From Pseudomonadota bacterium (lineage in GTDB: Bacteria; Pseudomonadota; Gammaproteobacteria; Xanthomonadales; Xanthomonadaceae), in assembly GCA_023423855.1 (NCBI GenBank), contig JAFAEU010000147.1:1-6270 (forward strand): a stretch of DNA of 6,270 nucleotides. Direction: 5' to 3'. Within the stretch, counting starts at the first letter, position 1. The number at the start of each line of letters is the position of its first letter. A model generated the notes under the pieces. The model saw only the letters and a list, made by a program, of their open reading frames with translations, did no database searches and was not told the DNA's origin. This document shows, one piece after another, positions 1 to 5,292 of the stretch. The translations under genes were made by a program, and so were the position numbers.

Positions 1-596
1 CGGACGGTCTTGTCGGCGAAGCGCGGCGCGCGGTCGACGCGAAGCTGGCGGCGCTGGTCGAGGAGTACACGCGCGGACTGGCGCAGGCCGAAGGCGCGCG
101 CCGCGAAGATCCATCCGCGGCGCCCGTGCGCGGCGCGCTCGGCGAACTGGCGGACCTGCTCGATCGCGGGACGCCTGCGGCCGCACGTCCTGACACCGCG
201 GACGACGCATCGCAGGCCGGCGCGGCGGACGCGGACGCGGCAGCGACGAACGACGGCGACGCGGGCCGCATGGACCGGTCGGTGCACCGCGACCTCGACG
301 CCGTGCAGGACTCCCGCCGCATCTGGTCGGACGTGCGCCTGCGCAGCCAGCTGCGGCAGTCGCTGCAGCCGGCGCCGGCCGGCACAGGCCCGCTCAACTC
401 CGCCAGCCTCGTGCATCGCGCGCTCGGCCTGATGCAGGCGACCTCGCCAGGCTACCTGCGGCACTTCATGGCCTACGTCGACGCGCTGTCGTGCCTGGAG
501 CAGCTGGGCGCCGACACGGTCGGGGCCGAAACAGCGATGGCTGCCGGCGGCGCCAGGCGCGGTGCCCGCGCACGGTCGCGCAAGCGCCGGTCATAG
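1..596 (+). CDS. DUF2894-family protein, 3' part (5' end outside window)
   Basis: The frame is open from the window edge (first complete codon at position 3) to the TAG at 594-596, giving 197 residues. No convincing internal start exists, so the gene begins upstream. The first ~50 residues are a charged, probably helical segment rich in Ala, Glu and Arg. Residues ~55-88 are an Ala/Asp-rich linker. The conserved-looking part is residues ~97-166, with RRIWSDVR, GPLNSASLVHRALGLM and a Tyr-Val-Asp-Ala-Leu stretch before a Leu-Glu. The end is strongly basic (RSRKRRS). This pattern matches my recollection of DUF2894 proteins of Xanthomonas and other proteobacteria, which often sit beside DUF3348/DUF802/OmpA-like genes. 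Their function is unknown. No transmembrane segment or signal peptide is seen in the visible part, so a cytoplasmic location is likely. The family call comes from motif memory, not a search. Confidence 0.72.
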   Translation, partial: DGLVGEARRAVDAKLAALVEEYTRGLAQAEGARREDPSAAPVRGALGELADLLDRGTPAAARPDTADDASQAGAADADAAATNDGDAGRMDRSVHRDLDAVQDSRRIWSDVRLRSQLRQSLQPAPAGTGPLNSASLVHRALGLMQATSPGYLRHFMAYVDALSCLEQLGADTVGAETAMAAGGARRGARARSRKRRS

Positions 597-701
597 GCAA
601 TCCCCTGCCAACCCATCGACACGCCCCCCCCGGGGAAGGATCCAGTCAGCTACGGCGGCTTCACTGGAGCCTTCTCCTCCCGATCCTTTACAACTTGAGC
701 G

Positions 702-834
702 CCGTCATCCCAGCGCAAGCTGGGATCCATTTTGCTTCTTCATTGCCGATATTTCCGGGGGAGATCAACGGCAAAATGGATGACCAGCGCTTCGCGCTGT
801 TGTAAAGCGCTTCCGGCTCTCGCCGGAATGACGG
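702..834. repeat. Compound palindromic REP/MITE-like repeat between convergent genes
   Basis: The outer ends CCGTCATCCC (702-711) and GGAATGACGG (825-834) are inverted copies with one mismatch. An inner pair, ATCCATTTTGC (725-735) and GCAAAATGGAT (771-781), is a perfect 11-bp inverted repeat. Each arm also folds by itself: ATCCCAGC/GCTGGGAT with a GCAA loop (707-726), CAGCGC/GCGCTG with a TTC loop (785-799), and TTCCGGC/GCCGGAA with a TCTC loop (811-828). The left arm is of the dispersed type that in other genomes gives spurious 'VIPAQAGIHF' peptides, which this copy also encodes. No transposase gene is inside, so any mobility would need a protein supplied elsewhere. Confidence 0.8.
707..740 (+). 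terminator. Possible terminator for the DUF2894 transcript
   Basis: An 8-bp stem (707-714 with 719-726) closed by a GCAA tetraloop is followed by a T-rich run from 730 (TTTTGCTTCTT). It lies 110 bp past the DUF2894 stop codon. The T tract starts about four bases after the stem and is interrupted, so it is a weak intrinsic terminator at best. It is the left arm of the larger palindromic repeat, so termination may be incidental. Confidence 0.35.
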
Positions 835-858
835 GCAGACGCAGTCCGCAGGTCGGGG

Positions 859-1272
859 CTACGCCCTCGACGCCCGCCCATCGGCAGCCAGCCCCCGCGT
901 CGCCCTTGACGCCACCGGCGGCGACGCGGGCCGCTGCACCTGCCCGCGCGCGGCGGAATGCCAGCCACGATGGCAGATGTCCAGCCACAGGCTGTACGCG
1001 GCGGTGAAGGTCGGCAGCAGGTTCTGCAGGACGCCCACAGCATCCTGCTTCGCCGAGAACAGGAAGTACGCCAGCGTCATCGCGCTGCCGGCCAGGCTCA
1101 TGTACCAGAACAGGCGCGGGATGACCGGCTTGCGCTGCCGGCGCGACGCCAGCGCCTGCACCAGCCAGCGGGCGCCGAACAGCGAGGCGCCGGTCAGCCC
1201 GATCATTTTCCACGGCGAAAGATGCACGCCGGTCCACGCCAGCCAGCCGATGGGATCGTTCATGAAGTCCAT
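859..1272 (-). CDS. Lipid A biosynthesis N-terminal (LABN) domain membrane protein
   Basis: This is a 137-residue protein with about three membrane segments (~22-42, ~54-73, ~79-98). The LABN-type signature is clear: IGLTGASLFGARWLVQ, then PVIPRLFWYMSLAGS, then LPTFTAAYSLWLDICHR. In the family this domain occurs alone or at the N-terminus of some LpxB (lipid-A-disaccharide synthase) proteins. It has no glycosyltransferase domain here, so it is not LpxB itself. The biochemical role of stand-alone LABN proteins is not settled; a part in lipid handling at the inner membrane is inference. Residues ~105-137 are a basic, Ala-rich tail. The ATG at 1272 is the first start after an in-frame TGA at 1284-1282; a GGAG (1288-1285) lies 12 nt upstream, and the ATG at 1263 is a possible alternative. 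It is the last gene of the minus-strand cluster, 97 bp after dgkA. Confidence 0.85.
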   Translation of the reverse strand: MDFMNDPIGWLAWTGVHLSPWKMIGLTGASLFGARWLVQALASRRQRKPVIPRLFWYMSLAGSAMTLAYFLFSAKQDAVGVLQNLLPTFTAAYSLWLDICHRGWHSAARGQVQRPASPPVASRATRGLAADGRASRA

Positions 1273-1348
1273 GGGACACGCTCACTCCGGTTTCGTTGAT
1301 CGATGGAAAATCGCGCCATGCGCCCCGCACGAAGGACGACGCGCAGGC

Positions 1349-1370
1349 GGGTCCGGCATCCGCGGGACCC
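1349..1370 (-). other. Stem-loop just after dgkA
   Basis: GGGTCC (1349-1354) and GGACCC (1365-1370) form a 6-bp stem that begins at the last base of the dgkA stop codon. An additional GG/CC pair is possible inside. No T-run follows in the dgkA direction, so it is not a typical intrinsic terminator. It could protect the dgkA mRNA end or reduce read-through into the LABN gene, or it may be chance in GC-rich DNA. Confidence 0.3.
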
Positions 1371-1741
1371 TATCCCAGCAGTACCAGCAGCCACACCAGC
1401 AGCGCTGCAAGCAGGCCGACGAGCACCGCCGCCGAGCCCATGTCCTTGGCGCGCCCGGCGAGTTCGTGATGCTCGGGGCCGTAACGTTCGATCACGGCCT
1501 CGATCGATGAATTGAGCAGTTCCAGCGCCAGCACCAGCAGCACGCTGGCGACCAGGGCCGCGCGCTCGATTCCGCTGCGGTCCAGGCACAGGGCGACCGG
1601 CAGCAGCACGGCGGCGAGCAACAGCTCCAGCCGGAACGAGGATTCGTGCAGCCATGCCGCGCGCAGCCCCTGCAGCGACCAGACCGTCGCCTTCCAGATC
1701 TTTCGCGGCCCGCGCGGCAGGTGTCCGTAGTCACCGGGCAT
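1370..1741 (-). CDS. dgkA: Diacylglycerol kinase (prokaryotic DgkA)
   Basis: DgkA phosphorylates diacylglycerol with ATP to phosphatidate in the inner membrane. The 123-residue length fits the small trimeric bacterial enzyme (E. coli, about 122). The family core is plain: GLRAAWLHESSFRLE (~25-39), ELLNSSIEAV (74-83), and HELAGRAKDMGSAAVL (~92-107). E74, N77 and E81 line up with E. coli E69 (catalytic), N72 and E76; K99 and D100 match K94 and D95. Three hydrophobic helices lie at ~38-54, ~61-83 and ~103-122. The start chosen is the ATG at 1741, which has GGAG five nt upstream. A TTG at 1771 would add ten residues but has no ribosome site. The gene follows eptA by 57 bp. Since EptA releases diacylglycerol, DgkA here probably recycles that by-product into phospholipid synthesis. 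Confidence 0.95.
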   Translation of the reverse strand: MPGDYGHLPRGPRKIWKATVWSLQGLRAAWLHESSFRLELLLAAVLLPVALCLDRSGIERAALVASVLLVLALELLNSSIEAVIERYGPEHHELAGRAKDMGSAAVLVGLLAALLVWLLVLLG

Positions 1742-1746
1742 GGTCG

Positions 1747-1750
1747 CTCC
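1747..1750 (-). promoter_or_regulatory. Ribosome binding site deciding the dgkA start
   Basis: GGAG on the minus strand lies five nt before the ATG at 1741-1739. The longer reading frame starting with TTG at 1771 is preceded by CATTCCC-type sequence with no purine-rich site. This favours the 123-residue product, which also matches the family length. Confidence 0.6.
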
Positions 1751-1798
1751 GGATCCGTCGGGTGCAGGCAAGGGAATGGGGAATGTGCATGCGCAGGC

Positions 1799-3547
1799 TC
1801 AACGTGGAATGGCCGAAACGACCGGGGACGCATCCCGTGCGGACGGCGCGACGGCCGTGCTCCGCGCACGACCGGGCATCCCCGGCGCAGGTTTCTGGCA
1901 CGCGGCGAACAGGTCGAGGTCCGGGTCGTAGACGGCGGTCTCGACCTGCATCAGGCCGAGCACCGACGAGAACAGGCTGTCGTGGTCGGTCCGCTGTCCG
2001 GCGCGCCGGGCCAGGCACTGCGTGTCGAGCCTGCGGCTGCGGGAAAACTCCGGCGAGAACCACATCACCATCGGCACGTGCGTCTGCTCGCGCGGCGCGA
2101 TGGCATGGGGAACGCCGTGCAGGTACAGCCCCTTCTCGCCGAGCGATTCGCCGTGGTCGGACAGGTAGATCATCGCCGTGTCGTAGCCGGGCAGCGTGCG
2201 CAGCTCGCCGATCGCACGGACGAGGAAATGGTCCGTGTACAGCAGCGAGTTGTCGTAGGTGTTGACGATCTGCTCGCGCGTGCACCTGCCCAGGTCGGCG
2301 GTTTCGCATGTCGGCGTGAACCGCCTGAAGCCGGCCGGATAGCGCTGGAAATAGCTCGGCCCGTGGCTGCCCAGCTGGTGCAGCACCACCACGCGGTCGC
2401 CGGGCCGGGCGCGCACCCGCGCTGGCAGGTCGCGGAGCAGGATCTCGTCCATGCAGCGACCGCTGCCGCACAGGTCGGGATCCTTCGCATCGCCCAGCCG
2501 TTCCTGCTCCAGGCCATCGCACACGCCCTTGCACCCGGACTGGTTGTCGCGCCAGGTCGTGGCGATGCCGGCGTACTCGAGGACATGCAGCAGCGATTGA
2601 TGCGAGCGGATCTTCTTCGCGTCGTAGTCGCGCCGGCCGAAGGGGGAGAACATGCACGGCACCGAGACCTCGGTACTGGTTCCGCAGGCCTGCACGTCGC
2701 TGAAGTTGATCACGCCATCCGCCTGCGCCAGCCCCGGCGTGGTCTGCCGCGGGTAGCCGTTCAATCCCCAGTTCTGCGCACGCGCGGTCTCGCCCAGCAC
2801 GATCAGCAGCAGGCGCGGGCGGCTGCCCGGCGCGCGCGCGGCGGCCACCGCGTCCTGTCCGACCGGCGCCTTCGGGATGTTCCGGATCGGCGGATCGGAC
2901 TTCAGGTTCTGCCGCAGCGAGACGAGGTAGTTGACCGGCGTGGCGAGGTAGCGCACCTCGCGGTGGTTCCGCATCAGCGACGAGACGTCCTGGAACGACA
3001 GCATCGCGCCCAGCGCGCCGACGATCGCCACGACGGCGAGGAAGCCGGCCCGCGCCAGCAGCGCGCGCCCGGGCGTGCGCCTGCGCAGTCGCAGCCGCCA
3101 CAGCATGGCGATCGGCAGCACGGCGTTGAGCAGCAGCGGGACCAGCAGCGCCGACGTCAGCAGTTCGCCCGATTCCTTGAGGTCGGTCTGCAGGACGTTG
3201 CGCACCATGTCCGCGTCCAGGTAGACGCCGTAGCTGTTCATGTAGTGCGTCGCCAGCGCGGTGGTCGCCAGCAGGACCGTCAGCACCGCCTTGGCGTTCC
3301 AGCGCCACAGGAACACGCCGAGCAGCAGCGCGTGCACGGCGACGAGCAGCACCAGCAGCGACAGCGCGAACCCGATGCTGCCGGGATTCGAGGCCAGCGC
3401 GCTGCGCCAGAACATCCGGTTGCAGGCCAGGGCGAAGAACAGGCTGGTGGCCAGCACCAGCGCCTCGATCGAGATCTCTGGCCGGTAGGCCCAGTCGATC
3501 TCGCGCTGGCGGATGTTCTGCGCCAGGCGGATGGGAAGCGTGCTCAT
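1799..3547 (-). CDS. eptA: Lipid A phosphoethanolamine transferase (EptA/PmrC/MCR family)
   Basis: The 582-residue protein has an N-terminal membrane domain with about five helices (~27-45, 57-81, 86-104, 131-152, 167-187), then a periplasmic alkaline-phosphatase/sulfatase-fold domain (~243-550). Expected active-site residues are present: E253 in GETAR, nucleophile T290 in CGTSTEVSVPCMF, H395 in GSHGP, D464-H465 in SDHGESLG, and H477 in YLHG. Paired cysteines (288/298, 339/343, 360/365, 414/422) fit the disulphides of EptA and MCR-1. The family moves phosphoethanolamine from phosphatidylethanolamine to lipid A phosphates or Kdo, lowering surface charge and polymyxin binding. Exact acceptor is not visible. 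The ATG at 3547 has GGAG seven nt upstream and overlaps the PAP2 stop as ATGA, suggesting translational coupling. Residues ~551-582 are an Ala/Pro/Ser-rich tail past the usual domain end. The gene looks intact; intrinsic chromosomal EptA is more likely than an acquired mcr, as base use matches its neighbours. Confidence 0.93.
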   Translation of the reverse strand: MSTLPIRLAQNIRQREIDWAYRPEISIEALVLATSLFFALACNRMFWRSALASNPGSIGFALSLLVLLVAVHALLLGVFLWRWNAKAVLTVLLATTALATHYMNSYGVYLDADMVRNVLQTDLKESGELLTSALLVPLLLNAVLPIAMLWRLRLRRRTPGRALLARAGFLAVVAIVGALGAMLSFQDVSSLMRNHREVRYLATPVNYLVSLRQNLKSDPPIRNIPKAPVGQDAVAAARAPGSRPRLLLIVLGETARAQNWGLNGYPRQTTPGLAQADGVINFSDVQACGTSTEVSVPCMFSPFGRRDYDAKKIRSHQSLLHVLEYAGIATTWRDNQSGCKGVCDGLEQERLGDAKDPDLCGSGRCMDEILLRDLPARVRARPGDRVVVLHQLGSHGPSYFQRYPAGFRRFTPTCETADLGRCTREQIVNTYDNSLLYTDHFLVRAIGELRTLPGYDTAMIYLSDHGESLGEKGLYLHGVPHAIAPREQTHVPMVMWFSPEFSRSRRLDTQCLARRAGQRTDHDSLFSSVLGLMQVETAVYDPDLDLFAACQKPAPGMPGRARSTAVAPSARDASPVVSAIPR

Positions 3548-4341
3548 GCGGGCACTCCGCGCCCGTGCATCGGTGCACTTCCATCGGCATCGCGCCGGAA
3601 CGGCAGGTACAGGAGCAGCGCCGTCGCCCAGCACAGGGCTGCCGTCCAGACGTCGTGGGACAGGAAATGGGCGCCGCGCAGCTGCTGGGTGAAACCGAAC
3701 AGCAGCCCAAGCCCCACCCCGACCGCCAGGCCGGTCCAGCGCCAGCGCGGGGCGACGCTGGCGAAAAAGAAGTACAGCGCCATCCAGGCATAACCGGCGC
3801 TCGCGTGGCCCGCGGGAAAACAGGCGCCGCGCCCGAGTCCGACCGGGCGCAGGGCGAACAGGTCGATCAGGGGCCGGTCGCCTCCGTAGCGCACGAGGTC
3901 CCAAGGACAGTCCATGTTCGTCCAGGACTTGACCCAGGCCACCAGCAGGGTCGACAGCAGGACCGCGACGAGCAGGCTGGCCAGTGGCCTGCGCAGGAAT
4001 CGCCAGTCCGGCAGGACATGCGTTGCCGCCCACGCCAGCACGACCAGGAGCCAGGCCGCGGCGCTGAGGTTGCGGCCCGCCACGTGGATCAGCCGGTCGG
4101 CCACGAAGCCATTGCGCAGCGGCCAGGACTGCCCGCCCCACGCGTAGATGCGGTCGGCCAGCCATTGGTCGCCGTGCCCGAGGGTCGCCACGGCCAGGAG
4201 CAGGAGGAATCCCGCCAGCGGCAGCCAGAGATGCCAGAGGGCGAACCCGCGGCCATGCCGGAGTCCGTCGCGGGGAACCTGCCCGAACGCACCGGCCGGG
4301 CCGGGCACGGCGGGTTTGTCGGTATGCTGCACAATCATCAT
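3544..4341 (-). CDS. PAP2-superfamily membrane phosphatase
   Basis: The product is a 265-residue membrane protein with hydrophobic helices at ~35-54, ~92-110, ~118-137, ~182-197, ~203-217 and ~231-247. PAP2 motifs appear in order: K138...D144-C-P-W-D-L (motif 1), P176-A-G-H179 (motif 2), and R222-G-A-H225-F-L-S-H-D230 (motif 3). Motif 1 departs from the textbook KX6RP: Cys145 replaces Arg, a form I associate with the 'CPWDL' PAP2 subgroup. Family members remove phosphate from lipid phosphates such as phosphatidate, undecaprenyl pyrophosphate or lipid A (LpxE, LpxT). The substrate cannot be read from sequence. The frame is open to a TTG at 4431, but no good ribosome site serves it and the proposed operator would lie inside the gene. 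The ATG at 4341 (next ATG 4338) is preferred, although its upstream sequence is also poor. Its stop overlaps the eptA start, so it is first in the operon; mcr-1 likewise has a PAP2 gene beside it. Confidence 0.87.
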   Translation of the reverse strand: MMIVQHTDKPAVPGPAGAFGQVPRDGLRHGRGFALWHLWLPLAGFLLLLAVATLGHGDQWLADRIYAWGGQSWPLRNGFVADRLIHVAGRNLSAAAWLLVVLAWAATHVLPDWRFLRRPLASLLVAVLLSTLLVAWVKSWTNMDCPWDLVRYGGDRPLIDLFALRPVGLGRGACFPAGHASAGYAWMALYFFFASVAPRWRWTGLAVGVGLGLLFGFTQQLRGAHFLSHDVWTAALCWATALLLYLPFRRDADGSAPMHGRGVPA

Positions 4342-4350
4342 GGAACGGGG

Positions 4351-4365
4351 GCGGCGATCCGCCGC
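4351..4365 (-). other. GC-rich hairpin in the pap2 leader
   Basis: GCGGCG (4351-4356) and CGCCGC (4360-4365) pair across a three-base loop. The hairpin ends nine nt before the ATG at 4341, where a Shine-Dalgarno site would be expected; none is recognisable. If the mRNA starts upstream, this stem would sit at the ribosome entry region and could limit translation. Such short stems are common by chance in GC-rich DNA. Confidence 0.3.
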
Positions 4366-4401
4366 GCGTCGAAAAGGTGCGGCGATGGTGTGAGCGGCGG
4401 C

Positions 4402-4419
4402 GTCGGAGAGAAGTAGGAG
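4402..4419 (-). promoter_or_regulatory. Candidate regulator box upstream of pap2 (direct repeat, 11-bp period)
   Basis: On the minus strand CTCCTAC (4419-4413) is followed by four bases and CTCCGAC (4408-4402). Six of seven positions match and the period is 11 bp, about one helical turn, as used by OmpR/PhoB-family dimers. The box ends 60 nt before the ATG at 4341. It matches the box upstream of colR (YTCCKAC-N4-YTCCGAC). Binding by the adjacent regulator is inference. Confidence 0.5.
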
Positions 4420-4499
4420 CCGGATTGACAATCGGTTAATCGCGACCCTCGCCCCCGGCCCGCGACTGTTGCAGACAACGCCGGTTCAGCTGCGCCCGC

Positions 4500-4517
4500 C
4501 TCCGACAAAGTTCCGAC
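4500..4517 (+). promoter_or_regulatory. Candidate autoregulatory box upstream of colR (direct repeat, 11-bp period)
   Basis: CTCCGAC (4500-4506) is followed by AAAG and TTCCGAC (4511-4517). Six of seven positions match, and the longer core TCCGACA is perfectly repeated at 4501-4507 and 4512-4518. The box ends 61 nt before the colR ATG, almost the same distance as the partner box before pap2. An OmpR/PhoB-type regulator bound here could activate its own operon; this is inferred from geometry and sequence only. Confidence 0.5.
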
Positions 4518-4578
4518 ACCCGGGATCGGACGCTTTACAGGGCATCGGGCCCCGGGTTCCATCGCAAGGTCGAGGGCA

Positions 4579-5292
4579 ATGCGCATTCTGGTCGTCGAGG
4601 ACAACCGCAATCTGGTCACGAACCTGTTCGAGTACTTCGAAGTCCTCGGCCACATGCTCGACGTCGCACCCGACGGCAGGACCGGCCTGCACCTAGCCGT
4701 CACCCAGCCGTTCGACGCGATCGTGCTGGACTGGATGCTGCCGCGCATGGACGGGCGCGAGGTGCTGAAGAACCTGCGGGGCGCTGGCATCGAGACCCCC
4801 GTGCTGATGCTGACCGCGCGCGACGAACTGCCCGACAAGATCGCCGGGTTCCGCGCCGGCGCGGACGACTACCTGACCAAGCCCTTCGAACTGCCGGAGC
4901 TGGAAGTGCGGCTGGAAGCCCTGGTGGCGCGCGCCGGCAAGCGCGGGGGCGCGCGCGTGCTGCAGGTGGCGGACCTCGAACTGGACCTGGGCACGCTGGA
5001 AGTCACGCGCTCGGGCCGCTCGCTGCACCTGTATCCCGCCTGCAGGAAGCTGCTGGAGGTGTTGATGCGGTCCAGCCCGAACGCCGTGACCCGCGAACGA
5101 CTCGAATACGCCCTGTGGGGCGACAGCCCGCCGGATGGCGACATGCTGCGTTCGCATATCTACGAACTCCGGCGCAGCGTCGATGGCAAGTTTCCCGACA
5201 AGCTGATCCAGACGCTGCCCCGCGTGGGCTATCGCCTGGTCGCGCCGGGCGTGTCCGATGGCCACGGGGAGCCGACCGATGACGCCCGCTAG
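4579..5292 (+). CDS. colR: OmpR/PhoB-family response regulator, ColR/VgrR-like
   Basis: The 237-residue protein has an N-terminal receiver domain (~1-118) with acidic E7-D8, phospho-acceptor D51 in VLDWMLP, T79 in MLTARD and K101 in the YLTKPF segment. A winged-helix DNA-binding domain follows (~126-222), with ALWGDSPPDGDMLRSHIYEL and the terminal RVGYRL wing. The LQVADLELDLGTLEVTR linker start, the RSHIYELRR helix and the overall form resemble ColR of Pseudomonas and VgrR of Xanthomonas. The symbol rests on that resemblance; other OmpR-type names (PmrA, PhoP) fit less well. The ATG at 4579 has purine-rich AAGG nine nt upstream and GAGGG closer in. The gene overlaps the kinase by 14 bp, so the two are co-translated partners. 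A paired direct repeat 61 nt upstream suggests autoregulation. ColR regulons in other species include envelope-modification genes, which fits the divergent operon. Confidence 0.92.
   Translation: MRILVVEDNRNLVTNLFEYFEVLGHMLDVAPDGRTGLHLAVTQPFDAIVLDWMLPRMDGREVLKNLRGAGIETPVLMLTARDELPDKIAGFRAGADDYLTKPFELPELEVRLEALVARAGKRGGARVLQVADLELDLGTLEVTRSGRSLHLYPACRKLLEVLMRSSPNAVTRERLEYALWGDSPPDGDMLRSHIYELRRSVDGKFPDKLIQTLPRVGYRLVAPGVSDGHGEPTDDAR
5266..5271 (+). promoter_or_regulatory. Ribosome binding site of the histidine kinase inside the regulator gene
   Basis: GGGGAG lies seven nt before the ATG at 5279, inside the last codons of the response regulator gene. It fixes the kinase start and indicates coupled translation of the pair. 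Confidence 0.7.

Larger units (their letters stand above)
4342..4578. promoter_or_regulatory. Divergent promoter region between pap2-eptA-dgkA and the two-component genes
   Basis: This 237-bp gap separates divergently transcribed genes and must hold a promoter for colR, and probably one for the lipid A operon. It holds the only notable AT-richer patch nearby (~4422-4440), including TTGACA at 4425-4430 on the plus strand, but no good -10 lies 16-18 bp further on. TTTACA at 4534-4539 is a weak -10 candidate for colR. The main signals are two 11-bp-period direct repeats, listed separately. The missing -35 elements would suit promoters that need an OmpR-type activator. The transcription starts are not visible. 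Confidence 0.7.

Noticed and set aside
624..631. Run of eight C residues in the intergenic gap as a phase-variation tract
   Set aside because: It lies 28 bp after the DUF2894 stop, outside any gene and not within a recognisable promoter, so slippage there has no evident effect.
740..1330. A 196-codon minus-strand frame over the LABN gene
   Set aside because: It is a shadow frame running into the palindromic repeat; the LABN frame has clear family motifs.
1772..1784. GGGAAT-type tandem repeat between dgkA and eptA
   Set aside because: Only two imperfect units are present. Such runs recall intergenic GGGAAT repeats of xanthomonads, but this is too short to call.
1731..3791. A 686-codon minus-strand frame overlapping eptA
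   Set aside because: It is another frame of the same strand, gives low-complexity Arg/Ala/Pro sequence, and would conflict with eptA and dgkA, both strongly supported.
1646..3793. A 715-codon open frame on the plus strand opposite eptA
   Set aside because: It is rich in Gln, Arg, His and Ala with no recognisable domain, and it lies antisense to a gene with a complete catalytic motif set. Long antisense frames are usual in GC-rich DNA.
3548..4165. A longer EptA start at 4165 in the same frame
   Set aside because: The extra 206 residues would overlap the PAP2 gene out of frame. The ATG at 3547 has a good ribosome site and gives the normal family N-terminus.
3565..4416. A 283-codon plus-strand frame opposite pap2
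   Set aside because: Gln/Arg/Ala-rich shadow of the PAP2 gene without a domain or ribosome site.
4425..4453. A sigma-70 promoter using TTGACA at 4425-4430
   Set aside because: The -35 match is perfect, but the hexamers 16-18 bp downstream are GC-rich and do not resemble TATAAT.
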